Position numbers and translations under genes: made by a program
The notes under the pieces: model-generated
Told to the model about the DNA's origin: nothing
Databases searched by the model: none
The model's input: only the letters and a program-made list of their open reading frames with translations
Assembly: GCF_900314615.1 (NCBI RefSeq)
Contig: NZ_OMWA01000007.1
Location: 1-64,000, forward strand
Reading direction: 5' to 3'
Length of the DNA: 64,000 nucleotides
Origin: an uncultured Methanobrevibacter sp.
GTDB lineage: Archaea > Methanobacteriota > Methanobacteria > Methanobacteriales > Methanobacteriaceae
In this document: piece by piece, positions 22,649-32,281 of the stretch
How the letters are laid out: each line of letters begins with the position of its first letter
How positions within the stretch are numbered: position 1 is the stretch's first letter

Positions 22649-23963
22649 CTTTTAACTCCAGTTCAAATCCTAGTTCTGCCATAGCTTCGATAAAATTCGG
22701 GAATGATACGTCAAAGACATCTCCGTTTGTTATTTCAATGTCATGCTTAAGGCCTATTAATGAAAATGCCATTGCCAGCCTGTGGTCTCCATGAGAATCG
22801 ACACGGCCTGATGTTACGCCACCTGTAATGCTCATTCCATCCTCGTGCTCTTCGATTTTACATCCCAGTTTTTCAAGTTCCCTGCAAGTTGTATCGATTC
22901 TGTCAGTTTCCTTGACTCTTGCATGGGCAACACCTCGTATATGGGTTGTACCTTCTGCCATAGCTGCAAGAACTGCAACTGTTATCAGCAAATCGGGAGC
23001 GTTTGACAGATTAACGTCAATAGCTTTCAAATCGCCGTTGGAGGCGATTTCAACATAATCTTCGCCCCGAATTACAGTAGCGCCCATATGCTGAAGAATG
23101 TCAAGGATGAATTTGTCGCCCTGCTTGGAATCTCTAAACAGATTCCTCACAACAGCTTTACCTCCGTTGATTGCTACCAATGCCAGAAGGTATGATGCTG
23201 AGGAATAATCCCCTTCAACCGTATAGTCGCATGCAATGTAATCCTGTTTTCTGACAATGAACTCATCAATCCTGCAGCTTTGATGGTCCTTGTCGCAGGA
23301 TTCATGCTTAAGATAATATCCGCTTAGTGTTTTAACGCCGAATTTCCTCATTATATCCAGGGTCATATTGACATAAGGCTTTGATTTGAATTCAGGCAAA
23401 ACATAAAGCTTAACACCTTTTTTTGACAATGGTGAGGATATTATGATTGATGAGATAAACTGTGAGCTGACATTTCCCATGATATTGGTTTCACCACCCA
23501 CATATCCTGGTTTTATTAAAATAGGTGCCTTTTCATTGTCTTTTAAAGATTCTGTTTCGATTCCCAAAGGTCTTACGGCATCCATCAAAAGCCCCATCGG
23601 ACGTGTCTGAAGCGAATCATCACCAGTCAGAACAACATCATTGTCAGAAAGTGCTGAAACGCTTGTCATCAGTCTCAATGTAGTACCGGAATTTGCCAGA
23701 TCAATCGGAGAGTCTGAAGAATTGTGAAGATTACCCCCCGTACCAACAACTTCCAGATAATTTTCTTTTTTGTTTATTTCAGCCCCCAATGCTTTGCATA
23801 CCCTGATTGAAGCTAATGTATCTTCCGAATATAACATGTCATAAAGTTTTGAAGTTCCTTTAGCAAGTGATGCTAGAATTACTGCCCTGTGAGAATAGCT
23901 TTTAGAGGGAGGCGCCTTGACAACCCCTCCAATTTCTGAAATATTTTTTACCCTAAGAATCAT
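22641..23963 (-). CDS. aroA: 3-phosphoshikimate 1-carboxyvinyltransferase (EPSP synthase)
   Basis: 440 aa, the normal size. It joins shikimate-3-phosphate and phosphoenolpyruvate in aromatic amino acid synthesis. Seen: PPSKSYSHRAVI at the N-terminus, LANSGTTLRLMTS, TRPMGLLMDAVRPLG, GDYSSASYLLA, VKETDRIDTTCREL and the C-terminal DHRLAMAFSL. It sits upstream of nth with an 8-base overlap; a 690-base gene-free stretch precedes it. Confidence 0.95.
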   Translation of the reverse strand: MILRVKNISEIGGVVKAPPSKSYSHRAVILASLAKGTSKLYDMLYSEDTLASIRVCKALGAEINKKENYLEVVGTGGNLHNSSDSPIDLANSGTTLRLMTSVSALSDNDVVLTGDDSLQTRPMGLLMDAVRPLGIETESLKDNEKAPILIKPGYVGGETNIMGNVSSQFISSIIISSPLSKKGVKLYVLPEFKSKPYVNMTLDIMRKFGVKTLSGYYLKHESCDKDHQSCRIDEFIVRKQDYIACDYTVEGDYSSASYLLALVAINGGKAVVRNLFRDSKQGDKFILDILQHMGATVIRGEDYVEIASNGDLKAIDVNLSNAPDLLITVAVLAAMAEGTTHIRGVAHARVKETDRIDTTCRELEKLGCKIEEHEDGMSITGGVTSGRVDSHGDHRLAMAFSLIGLKHDIEITNGDVFDVSFPNFIEAMAELGFELELKDE

Positions 23964-24655
23964 TATATCATCCGAAAAGAAAGTAAAGTTATCTAATTTT
24001 CCTATAATAAAGTTTATTTAAGATTATTAATTAATCTTTTGGAACATGATTAAAATCCTTTAAAAATTAGTATGATTGTTTAAAAATAAGTGAAGTAGAA
24101 ATCCAATGTCTACAACATGTTTGCACATGTTGGAACAGATAGACATTGAATAATATAATCATTTAAATTTTAGAATTTAAGTACCCGAAGTGGACTTTAA
24201 ACTCTTTGCGAGAGAGGAGTTAATTAAAACAAATGTTTAAAATTCCCTCACAGGTAATATTATTTTGTTCTGAATAATACCGCCCTCAATTGTTCAAGAG
24301 TTTGATTAGATATAATATTAAATTTAATGAAATATATGCTTTTTATTTACGATATTCTAAAATCAAAATTGTTTTTAATTTATAATATCTATTTTTAAAG
24401 AGTTATGTGAAATTTAATCAACTTATATCAATATTTGAATTACATTCAAATTTTATATTATTTAGTATATCACAAATCATTATTAGAAATATCTCCGTTG
24501 ATCTCAATTTTTCTTTAATTACACAAACATTTATCGTTTCAACCCGTCCAAAATTAAATTTCAAAGTTTTTCCAATATTAGATTTAATAGACTTCACAAA
24601 AACTTAGATTAATCATATACCAACACTTTTAATTAGAAATGATAAATAGATACAT
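23964..24655. other. 690-base gene-free stretch with structured elements
   Basis: Holds a strong two-stem hairpin (24104-24148) and a smaller one (AACTC/GAGTT around 24209-24232). The rest is AT-rich. A 66-codon frame at 24407-24607 has very biased Ile/Phe/Leu composition and no ribosome binding site, so I do not call it. The promoter of aroA (leftwards) and of the acetyltransferase (rightwards) must lie here. Confidence 0.5.
24104..24148. ncRNA. Candidate structured RNA with nested perfect stems
   Basis: CAATGTCTA (24104-24112) pairs with TAGACATTG (24140-24148). Nested inside, CAACATGT (24113-24120) pairs with ACATGTTG (24125-24132) around a 4-base TTGC loop, leaving a single 7-base bulge. 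Seventeen perfect pairs in AT-rich intergenic DNA is notable. It could be a small RNA, a leader of aroA read leftwards, or a protein-binding DNA palindrome. Confidence 0.45.
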
Positions 24656-25222
24656 ATGAACGAAATGGACAAAATGCTTTCCGGCCTTGAATACTGCTAT
24701 GACGACGAAGAGATATCAATGATGAAACTGCATGCAATTGAAAATGCAAACATATTCAATTCCCTTGCTGAAGACGACCTGGACAAACAGCATGAAGTAT
24801 TGAGTGAAATTTTAGGTTCCGTTGGTGAAAAAGTATGGATTGCAAAGAGATTCTGCTTTGACTACGGCAAAAACATACACATCGGAAATAACTTCACAGG
24901 AAACTTCAACCTCACAATACTTGACATCAATGAAGTGCATATCGGCGATAACGTTATGATCGGACCGAACACTACAATTACAACTGTTGGTCATCCCCTG
25001 TCTCCTGAAAAAAGACGCAGACATTTGGGACAGGCAAGCGAAATTAAAATAGGCAATGACGTTTGGATAGGCGCCAACGTTACAGTACTTCCGGGAGTAA
25101 ATATTGGAAACAATGTCGTTGTGGGTGCTGGTGCGGTTGTTACAAAAGACATTCCAGATAACAGCCTTGCAGTCGGAGTTCCGGCAAAAGTAATACGAGA
25201 AATTGAAAACGATTTAAAATAA
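24656..25222 (+). CDS. maa: Hexapeptide-repeat O-acetyltransferase (maltose/galactoside type)
   Basis: 188 aa, the normal length. The N-terminal helix pair (DKMLSGLEYCYDDEE...) is the Maa/LacA cap. From residue 75 the left-handed beta-helix hexapeptides follow (IHIGNNF, VHIGDNVMIGPNTTI, IKIGNDVWIGANVTVLPGVNIGNNVVVGAGAVV). The catalytic His lies in TTVGHPLSP. It transfers acetyl from acetyl-CoA to a sugar hydroxyl; the real substrate in a methanogen is unknown. The symbol reflects the family only. Confidence 0.85.
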   Translation: MNEMDKMLSGLEYCYDDEEISMMKLHAIENANIFNSLAEDDLDKQHEVLSEILGSVGEKVWIAKRFCFDYGKNIHIGNNFTGNFNLTILDINEVHIGDNVMIGPNTTITTVGHPLSPEKRRRHLGQASEIKIGNDVWIGANVTVLPGVNIGNNVVVGAGAVVTKDIPDNSLAVGVPAKVIREIENDLK

Positions 25223-25350
25223 TATGGAAAGGAGATGAGACGCACCCGAGAGGGTTTTTATTGAAAAATAGAAAATTAACCCCTTAATCATCACCATTGT
25301 ATAAACCCTATAAATAACAAAAAATAGTATTTTTATCTCATCTCCATATT
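25221..25350. repeat. 130-bp inverted-repeat unit, terminator or MITE-like relic
   Basis: AATATGGAAAGGAGATGAGA at 25221-25240 and TCTCATCTCCATATT at 25336-25350 are terminal inverted repeats that differ by a 5-base insertion. Just inside the left end, ACCC-GAGA-GGGT followed by TTTTT looks like an intrinsic terminator for the acetyltransferase gene, whose stop codon overlaps the repeat. The whole may be a small non-autonomous element or simply a long terminator. Confidence 0.4.
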
Positions 25351-25460
25351 CTATATTAGTCAAAAGTTATATAAATACTTTTAATAGCTCTAAAACAATA
25401 TTTAAATCAGTTTAGAAAGTTTTAAAGAGATATTAATCTTGTTTTGAACTTGAAATTTTC

Positions 25461-26132
25461 ATGAAAATTGTAAAATACGAATCAAAAAAAGCTATTAATA
25501 CTTTAAAAAATACTATTAATATGAACAAAAAACAAATAAACTCAGCCGCTTTAATAATTAATCTGACAATTATTGTTTTAGAAGTGATTGGGTTTGCATT
25601 GGCTATTAATGAACTTGGAATTGACACTATAATATATTATACTGAAGACAGCAATTTCCTCATTTTAATAGCTTCAATTCTTTTTTCATATTACCTCATA
25701 AAGCAAAAAGAACCACCAAAATGGCTTTCAATACTTAAATACATTGCCACAGTAAGTGTAACAATAACATTTCTCGTTGTAATATTCATATTGTCATGGA
25801 TGTCACATTTCAGCTTCATTGAACTTTTAACAGAGGGTTCAATGCTGTATCACCACACATTATGCCCAATTCTTGCAATATTATCATTTACAATGCTTGA
25901 AAAATACAGCTTCACAAAAAAAGATACGATAAGAGCCCTATACTTTACCGTCATCTATGCTGCAATAATGATTCCGATGAATATTTTAAAAGTTGTTGAT
26001 GGACCTTATCCGTTTTTAAAAGTGAATTCACAGCCGATTCCAGTATCGTTAATGTGGATAGTCATTATTTTCGGATTTGCCTTTTTGATAGCTTTAATTT
26101 TAAAAAAAGTAAATGAGAAAGTAATTATCTAA
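25461..26132 (+). CDS. Pr6Pr-family-like six-span membrane protein
   Basis: 223 aa with about six hydrophobic spans from residue 28 onward. The motif YYTEDSNFLILI at the end of span 1 and a central HHTLCPILAILSF are characteristic of Pr6Pr/FAR-17a-like membrane proteins. The function in archaea is unknown. The first 20 residues may not be translated (a second ATG lies at 25521), as neither start has a clear binding site. Its 3' end overlaps that of valS by eight bases, tail to tail. Confidence 0.72.
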   Translation: MKIVKYESKKAINTLKNTINMNKKQINSAALIINLTIIVLEVIGFALAINELGIDTIIYYTEDSNFLILIASILFSYYLIKQKEPPKWLSILKYIATVSVTITFLVVIFILSWMSHFSFIELLTEGSMLYHHTLCPILAILSFTMLEKYSFTKKDTIRALYFTVIYAAIMIPMNILKVVDGPYPFLKVNSQPIPVSLMWIVIIFGFAFLIALILKKVNEKVII

Positions 26133-28839
26133 TTACTTCCACAATCATATCCAAGTTTTCAGACTGCAAGATGTCAACCTTTTTACCGGATGCTCCTACA
26201 ATCTCCTTTTTAATGTTGAGCATGTCTTCAGGAACTACAATATCGCCGACTGCAAGTTCGTGATTTTCCTCTAAAACAGAACCGATTTCATCAATGTCTG
26301 TTGATTTAAGATAACCGATGATTTTACCGGCATCTCCTTTAAATGTAGGTCCGATTTTTGACATGTCAGGTTCCACTTCAATGATTTTTTCATGGACTTC
26401 AGGTTTTCCGGAACTTATTGCCAGATTATTGATTTTTAATGTTCCTTTCAAGTCGTCCTCGAAGTCATTGAAGATTTCAACCAGATCATCATCTGAAGTG
26501 TAGACATTGACTTCGTTAAGCTCAGCGTTTAAAGGTATTTTTGAAGCGGACTTGAATCTTCTTACCTCATCAATAAGCTCAACAGTGGTTTCTCCTTTGT
26601 TTTCCATCTCTTCACTAATGAGTTCTTCATATACTTCAGGCCATAAGGTAGTGTGAATTGACTCGTCTGAGAAGTACTGATAAACCTCTTCGGTAAAGAA
26701 TGGTGCGATTGGAGCTAATAATTTTAAAGAAGTTTCAACAACTGTCTTTAAAGTGTATTTTGCAGCACGCCTTGATTCATCTGAAACATCAGTGTAAAGT
26801 CTGTATTTTACCGCTTCAATGTATTCGTCACAGAAATCATGCCAGAAGAACCTTTCAATAGAGGTTATTGTGTCTGCAAAGTTGTAATCTGCAAATGCCT
26901 TGTCAACTTTTTTATTTAAGTTGTTGAGTTTGGATAAAATCCACAAATCGATTGGACCTAAATTATCCTTAACTTCATCGTATGAGACTTCTTCATCGAA
27001 TATCTGCATGCTTATGAATCTGAATGCATTCCAGAATTTTCTGAGGAATCTGTATCCGTGCTTGATGTCTTTCCAGTCAAATATTACGTCAGACCCAGGT
27101 ACGCTGTTTGCAGCCCATGTTCTAAGAGAATCTGCACCGTACTTTTCGATTACCTCTTCAGGTCCGACAACAAATTCAGGTCTTGATTTTGACATCTTGT
27201 TTCCGTCTTCACCGAATACCATACCGTTGATTACAATATCATTGAACGGTTTCTGGCCTGTTAATGCAAGGCATCTAAGTGTAGTGTAGAATGCCCATGT
27301 ACGGATAATGTCGTGACCCTGAGGACGGATATCTGATGGGAAGTGATTAATGTAGTCTTCATCAGGCCATCCTGCAATAGATAAAGGTGAAATTGATGAA
27401 TCCATCCAGGTGTCGAGCACATCCACTTCAGGGATAAATTCTTCACATCCGCATTCACATGCATGTTTAGGTTTGTCGACTGTCGGATCAATCGGTAAAT
27501 CTTCCACATCAGGCAAAATGACTTTTCCGCAGTCTTTACAGTACCATACTGGAATTGGAGTTGCAAATATTCTCTGTCTTGAAATACACCAGTCCCATTC
27601 CATTGAATCTGCCCAGTTTACCATACGGGATTTCATGTGTTCTGGCACCCATTTCATCTCATCAGCTGCAGTTTTGGTTTTTTCGATTAAATCACGTACT
27701 GCAACAAACCATTGTTCTTTGAGAAGAATTTCAACAGGAGTTTTACATCTCCAGCACTGACCTACATTCTGGTCAACCTGTTCCTGTTTTAGGAGATATC
27801 CTTCACTGTCCAAATCTTCAATTGTCTGTTTTTTACAGCTTGGAAGGTCCATTCCTTCATATCTTCCGGCAGCTGCAGTCAGTATGCCTGAATCATCTAT
27901 GATATCGATTACTTCCAAATCATATTTCTGAACCCAGCTTACGTCTGTTTTATCCCCAAAAGTACAAATCATTACTGCACCTGTACCGAATTCAGGGTCT
28001 ACTTCTTCATCTGCAATGATTTTGACTTTCTGGTGTGATAAAGGCACTTCTACATATTTGCCTAAAAGGTGAGTGTATCTTTCATCTTCAGGATGTATTA
28101 CAACCGCTACACATGCAGCCATCAGTTCAGGACGTGTTGTTGCAATGAGAATACCTTCATCTTTAGGATCTGCCTGTTTTCCGGACTCCTGTGAGGATGC
28201 AATGTCTTCATATGAATCTTCAACTGCAGGAGGGAAATTGACATAGTTTAAAAATGTGGTGTTGTCTGAGTATTCAACTTCTGCAAAAGCAATAGCTGTC
28301 TGACAGCGAGGACACCAGTTTACAGGGTGTTTTCCCTGATAAATCAGTCCTTCTTCATACATTTTCAAAAATGAATATTGGGTTTTTTTCATGTACTCAG
28401 GAGTCATTGTAACGAACTCACGGGTCCAGTCCTGTGAATAACCCATCGCTCTCATCTGTGATTTCATTTTTGCAATGTTTTCAGTAGTTAAATCAACACA
28501 ATACTTTCTGAACTGAGTCCTGGAAACATCATTTTTCTTAATTCCGTGAGTTTCTTCAACTTTCACTTCAGTTGGAAGACCGTGGCAGTCCCATCCCTGT
28601 GTAAATAGAACGTCGTGACCTTTCTGTCTTCTGTATCTTGCATTCATATCAATATAAACCCAGTTAAGGACGTGACCTAAGTGGATAGATCCTGTTGGGT
28701 ATGGTGGGGGAGTGTCAATAACATATCTAGGACGAGAACCATCTCCAATGTATTTGTAGATGTCTTCATCTTCCCATTTCTTCTCCCATTCTTTTTCTTT
28801 TTTAAAATCATAGTCTTTAGGAATCTCTTCGTTTGACAT
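26125..28839 (-). CDS. valS: Valyl-tRNA synthetase
   Basis: 904 aa class I synthetase: HIGH-type motif in PTGSIHLGHVLNW (HLGH at residues 53-56), a CP1 editing domain (ATTRPELMAA), a zinc-like knuckle (WYCKDCGKVI ... ACECGCEEF), KMSKS in GEDGNKMSKSRPEF and an anticodon-binding helical domain (FWHDFCDEYIEAVK). It charges tRNA-Val with proofreading of threonine. A single monocistronic gene; its promoter lies in the 140-base gap to the right. Confidence 0.97.
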   Translation of the reverse strand: MSNEEIPKDYDFKKEKEWEKKWEDEDIYKYIGDGSRPRYVIDTPPPYPTGSIHLGHVLNWVYIDMNARYRRQKGHDVLFTQGWDCHGLPTEVKVEETHGIKKNDVSRTQFRKYCVDLTTENIAKMKSQMRAMGYSQDWTREFVTMTPEYMKKTQYSFLKMYEEGLIYQGKHPVNWCPRCQTAIAFAEVEYSDNTTFLNYVNFPPAVEDSYEDIASSQESGKQADPKDEGILIATTRPELMAACVAVVIHPEDERYTHLLGKYVEVPLSHQKVKIIADEEVDPEFGTGAVMICTFGDKTDVSWVQKYDLEVIDIIDDSGILTAAAGRYEGMDLPSCKKQTIEDLDSEGYLLKQEQVDQNVGQCWRCKTPVEILLKEQWFVAVRDLIEKTKTAADEMKWVPEHMKSRMVNWADSMEWDWCISRQRIFATPIPVWYCKDCGKVILPDVEDLPIDPTVDKPKHACECGCEEFIPEVDVLDTWMDSSISPLSIAGWPDEDYINHFPSDIRPQGHDIIRTWAFYTTLRCLALTGQKPFNDIVINGMVFGEDGNKMSKSRPEFVVGPEEVIEKYGADSLRTWAANSVPGSDVIFDWKDIKHGYRFLRKFWNAFRFISMQIFDEEVSYDEVKDNLGPIDLWILSKLNNLNKKVDKAFADYNFADTITSIERFFWHDFCDEYIEAVKYRLYTDVSDESRRAAKYTLKTVVETSLKLLAPIAPFFTEEVYQYFSDESIHTTLWPEVYEELISEEMENKGETTVELIDEVRRFKSASKIPLNAELNEVNVYTSDDDLVEIFNDFEDDLKGTLKINNLAISSGKPEVHEKIIEVEPDMSKIGPTFKGDAGKIIGYLKSTDIDEIGSVLEENHELAVGDIVVPEDMLNIKKEIVGASGKKVDILQSENLDMIVEVIR

Positions 28840-28980
28840 ATATTTTCTCCTAAATAAATTAAGTAAAAATAATATTATTAATTATATAGTTTATTATTTA
28901 AAAAAGTAATTATGAAAAATGAGATTCGAGATTAATCATCTTAAAAATAATCAAACATTATCAAAGAGAAAGCAAAAAAA

Positions 28981-29253
28981 TTAACTTTTATAGGAAAATA
29001 ATGAAAAATCCAAGTTATCTATTTTTCCATCTAACCAGTCAAAATATATTTGTTTCAAATTAGGTGTTCTTTTCTCAACCATTTTTTTATATTTTAAAAA
29101 ACTTGCGTATTCATTAGGAAAATCTTTTTTAAGATATGATTCATAACTTTCACGAGTTTCAAGAGATATTCTTTCTTTACGATATAATATTAACAAAATA
29201 TCTATATCAATTAATCCTAATCCTCCATCAAATTTTTCCATTATTTCACTCAT
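28981..29253 (-). CDS. Hypothetical protein, 90 aa
   Basis: The second of two adjacent ATGs (29253) has the better spacing to AAGGAGG. A helical, charged soluble protein (MSEIMEKFDGGLGLIDIDIL...). The YESYLKKDFPNEYASFLKYKK region looks like a helical repeat. No domain recognised and no operon partner apart from the tiny gene upstream. Confidence 0.6.
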   Translation of the reverse strand: MSEIMEKFDGGLGLIDIDILLILYRKERISLETRESYESYLKKDFPNEYASFLKYKKMVEKRTPNLKQIYFDWLDGKIDNLDFSLFSYKS

Positions 29254-29291
29254 CATATCCTCCTTACAAATTTATATATAAATAATATAAA

Positions 29292-29438
29292 TTATTTTTT
29301 AATAACTGACTCCAACAGTTCTTCCTGAGATGGAGGCTTTCGTATACTCTCATCTTCATCACCAAATCGAAATGACGGAATAGGATTTAACCTGCTGAGA
29401 ATATTTTTTAATTTTAAAAAATTTCTAAAATCCACCAT
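29292..29438 (-). CDS. Small basic hypothetical protein, 48 aa
   Basis: Reads MVDFRNFLKLKNILSRLNPI and ends ELLESVIKK. A basic N-terminal half and an acidic, Pro-containing C-terminal half. It fills the gap upstream of the 90-aa gene in the same direction. The ribosome binding site is weak, so this is a tentative call. Confidence 0.42.
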   Translation of the reverse strand: MVDFRNFLKLKNILSRLNPIPSFRFGDEDESIRKPPSQEELLESVIKK

Positions 29439-29638
29439 AACCAATACAGCAAATTAAATTTTAATTTTAACAATATATAAATCATCCAGTACTAAATTAA
29501 ATCAATTTTACGCAGTTACAACAATTTTAATTAGTGAAAACAAATTTATTTAGCAAGAACAATGAAAAATAGATAACTATATTATACAATAAAATCATAT
29601 TATTAATATTATCAATCTAATAAAAGGACTGTGAAAAA

Positions 29639-29995
29639 ATGAACTTACTATGGTTTTATATTGCTGTTGTGCTGGCTTTAAGTGATATTTTGCACACACA
29701 ATTAATGTGGAAAGTTTTAAACAATTTCTACATTATATTAGGTGGACTTATCCAGCAGACTACAAAAACAACATGGCAGACATGGTTAGCTCATGAAACA
29801 ATGGAAGCGGGATTTCACTTTATTGTACTGTCAATATTATTCTTAAATCCTGTTATAGGAATTGAAGCAGCCCTTATTCATTTTTTCATTGATGTAAGTC
29901 ACACCATATTAATACGCAATATGGGTGAATTAGAACACAGAGCTCTTCACTTTGTTATCGAGTCTCTGGTTTTCATGTTAATTTATGGATTATAA
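29639..29995 (+). CDS. Conserved-looking small membrane protein upstream of pheT, 118 aa
   Basis: Three or four hydrophobic spans, with several histidines inside or next to them (HTQLMW, HETMEAGFHF, IHFFIDVSH, EHRALHF). Repeated H near membrane spans might bind metal or haem, but no known motif fits. It ends 22 bases before pheT in the same direction, so the two are likely co-transcribed. Function unknown. Confidence 0.7.
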   Translation: MNLLWFYIAVVLALSDILHTQLMWKVLNNFYIILGGLIQQTTKTTWQTWLAHETMEAGFHFIVLSILFLNPVIGIEAALIHFFIDVSHTILIRNMGELEHRALHFVIESLVFMLIYGL

Positions 29996-30017
29996 AAATA
30001 AATGATGGAGTTATTAA

Positions 30018-31673
30018 ATGCCAGTTATTACATTTAAATATCAGGATTTAAAAGATTTAGGAATAGATATGGAAAAAGATGAACTTATAGACACCTTACC
30101 AATGATGTCCAGCGACATTGAAGATTACGATGATGAGGAAATCAAAGTCGAATTCTTCCCTAACAGACCTGACAACCTGTCTGTTGAAGGAGTTGCCAGA
30201 TCTTTTAAAGGGTTCATCGGTCAGGAAATTGGTTTTCCGGACTATAAAGTAATATCTTCAGGAGAATACGTTACTGTCGACAGCGACGTTGCAGCAATCA
30301 GACCATATATAGGATTTGCAAAAATAGACAATGTTGACTTTACTGGCGATAAACTCAAATACATCATGGATTTCCAGGAAAACCTCCACTGGGTAATCGG
30401 AAGAGACAGAAAAAAAGTTGCAATCGGTATTCACAATGCAGACGTTGTTGAAGCTCCATTCAAATACATTGCAACACCGAAAGATGCAAACGCATTTGTT
30501 CCTCTGGAAAAAGACTTTGAAATGACTCCTGACGAAATCCTAACCAAACATGACAAAGGAGTAGATTATGCTCATTTAATCGAAGACTTTGATAAATACC
30601 CTTTAATTCTTGATAAAGATGACAATGTCTTATCCATGCCTCCAATCATAAACGGAGAGCTGACAAAAATTAAAGAAGACACCAACAATATTATTGTTGA
30701 TGTAACTGGAACTGATGAAAGAGCTGTTAATCAGGCTTTGAATATCATCTGCTCATCATTTGCTGAAGTAGGAGGTCAAATCAAAAGCATGGAAGTCAGA
30801 TATGAAGACAAAACCATTACAACTCCAGATTTGACTGCCCAGGAGATGAACGTTCACGTTGATACTGCAAATGAACTTATCGGCGGAACCGATTTAAATG
30901 CCGAAGACATTAAAGGACTGCTTTTAAAAGCACGTTTTGATGCAGAAATTCTAAACGACAATGAACTTAAAGTTTTAATTCCGGCATACCGCGTTGACAT
31001 TTTGCATGAAGTGGATATTGTCGAAAACATTGCCGTACAGTACCACATCAATGAAATTAATGCTGAACTTCCGGACATAAACACTGTTGCTTATGAAAAC
31101 AACTGGTTTAAGGCTGAAAGCACTATCCGTGAAGTTATGATTGCTTTAGGTTTCCAGGAAATTATGAGCCTTATGCTTACAAATGAGGAAGCACACTATG
31201 AAAAGATGAATCAGGAAGAAAAGCCTCACGTTCAGGTTGCAAGGCCAATTACAATCGACAGAACAATGATTAGAACAAGTTTAATAAACAGCCTCATGGA
31301 ATTTTTAGAGGACAACAAGCATGAAGATCTTCCTCAGAAAATCTTTGAAATAGGTGACGTTTTATACCTGGACGATACAAAAGAAAACAAAACTGTTGCT
31401 TCTAAAAAACTAGCAGGACTGATTTGTCATTCAACCGCTAACTTTACTGAAATCAAATCCGTTGTAACAAGTGTTTTATCCAATTTAGGATATTCAATGG
31501 AAATCTCTGACAGTGAAAATAAAACATTTATCTCTGGAAGAGCTGCTGACGTTACAGGATCTGCTCAAAACGGTTCAGTTAAAGGATTCTTCGGTGAAGT
31601 GTCACCTGAAGTAATAACAAATTTCACTCTGGACTATCCGGTAATTGCATTTGAAATTGAATTTATCAACTAA
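30018..31673 (+). CDS. pheT: Phenylalanyl-tRNA synthetase beta subunit
   Basis: 551 aa, the archaeal (short) beta-subunit length, lacking the bacterial N-terminal tRNA-binding extension. It shows the B3/B4 editing-type segment (FFPNRPDNLSVEGVARSF), the B5 DNA-binding-like fold and the class II core near TRTM-like IDRTMIRTSLINSLMEFL. It pairs with PheS (not in this window) to charge tRNA-Phe. ATGGAGTTATTAAATG provides the start region. Confidence 0.95.
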   Translation: MPVITFKYQDLKDLGIDMEKDELIDTLPMMSSDIEDYDDEEIKVEFFPNRPDNLSVEGVARSFKGFIGQEIGFPDYKVISSGEYVTVDSDVAAIRPYIGFAKIDNVDFTGDKLKYIMDFQENLHWVIGRDRKKVAIGIHNADVVEAPFKYIATPKDANAFVPLEKDFEMTPDEILTKHDKGVDYAHLIEDFDKYPLILDKDDNVLSMPPIINGELTKIKEDTNNIIVDVTGTDERAVNQALNIICSSFAEVGGQIKSMEVRYEDKTITTPDLTAQEMNVHVDTANELIGGTDLNAEDIKGLLLKARFDAEILNDNELKVLIPAYRVDILHEVDIVENIAVQYHINEINAELPDINTVAYENNWFKAESTIREVMIALGFQEIMSLMLTNEEAHYEKMNQEEKPHVQVARPITIDRTMIRTSLINSLMEFLEDNKHEDLPQKIFEIGDVLYLDDTKENKTVASKKLAGLICHSTANFTEIKSVVTSVLSNLGYSMEISDSENKTFISGRAADVTGSAQNGSVKGFFGEVSPEVITNFTLDYPVIAFEIEFIN

Positions 31674-31681
31674 ATTCTTTT

Positions 31682-31822
31682 TCAATACCACAATTTTCTC
31701 ATGTCAGTTTCCATCTGGGAGTAGTTATTAACAACATGAGTTCCACTGTAATCATAAAAAACAACTATAAATATTAACAGGATAATTATAACCGCTATTA
31801 AAATTATTGTCCATCGCCTCAA
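31682..31822 (-). CDS. Small single-span membrane protein with TTG start, 46 aa
   Basis: Directly abuts the yjbQ stop (TAA then TTG). GGTGA inside the last yjbQ codons lies five bases before the TTG. The product is L/M-RRWTIILIAVIIILLIF followed by a 25-residue polar tail (YDYSGTHVVNNYSQMETD): one membrane anchor and a short external or cytoplasmic tail. The start codon and coupling are inferred from the sequence. Confidence 0.55.
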   Translation of the reverse strand: MRRWTIILIAVIIILLIFIVVFYDYSGTHVVNNYSQMETDMRKLWY

Positions 31823-32227
31823 TTATTCACCAACCATTGTCAAAGTTACTGTTCTTGAACGTCTCGGCCCATCTAATTCTATGAAAAATACTGACTGCCA
31901 TGTTCCCAAATCAAGTTTTCCGTTTTTAACAGGCAATGACTCACTTGAAGAGAGAAGAAATGATTTCAAATGAGACCTTGCATTATTGTCAATTCGGTCA
32001 TGAGAGTAGGAATATTTATCAGTGATTAAATTATCTAAAGTAAACTCCAAATCAGACAAAAGTCCGCTTTCATTTTCATTAACAACAATTGCGGAGGTGG
32101 AATGTCTGGAAAAAATAGAGACTATTCCCTCGTTGATGTCTAAAAGATCATTGATTTTGGAGGTAATGTCAATAATTTCAAAGTTTTTATTTGTATCAAT
32201 TTTAAAAGAATTAGATTTAACTGTCAT
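31823..32227 (-). CDS. YjbQ/UPF0047 family protein
   Basis: 134 aa, the family's usual size. Seen: FSRHSTSAIVVNENE (residues 38-52), a central DRIDNNARSHLKSFLL and the closing GTWQSVFFIELDGPRRSRTV, the hallmark block of UPF0047. The family has been linked to thiamine-phosphate synthase activity in vitro, but its cellular role is unsettled. It is followed without gap by a tiny membrane-protein gene. Confidence 0.9.
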   Translation of the reverse strand: MTVKSNSFKIDTNKNFEIIDITSKINDLLDINEGIVSIFSRHSTSAIVVNENESGLLSDLEFTLDNLITDKYSYSHDRIDNNARSHLKSFLLSSSESLPVKNGKLDLGTWQSVFFIELDGPRRSRTVTLTMVGE

Positions 32228-32281
32228 CGGTTAATTATATGTTAAAACTTATATAAAAAGAAAAAAAAAGAAAATGAAATT

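Noticed and set aside
24407..24607. 66-codon plus-strand frame between aroA and the acetyltransferase gene
   Set aside because: Dominated by Ile, Phe, Leu and Asn as expected from translating AT-rich intergenic DNA, with no ribosome binding site and no neighbour coupling.
27420..27500. CACATCCGC word inside valS as a fourth copy of the 13-mer
   Set aside because: Only the central bases match and they encode the zinc-knuckle cysteines of ValS.
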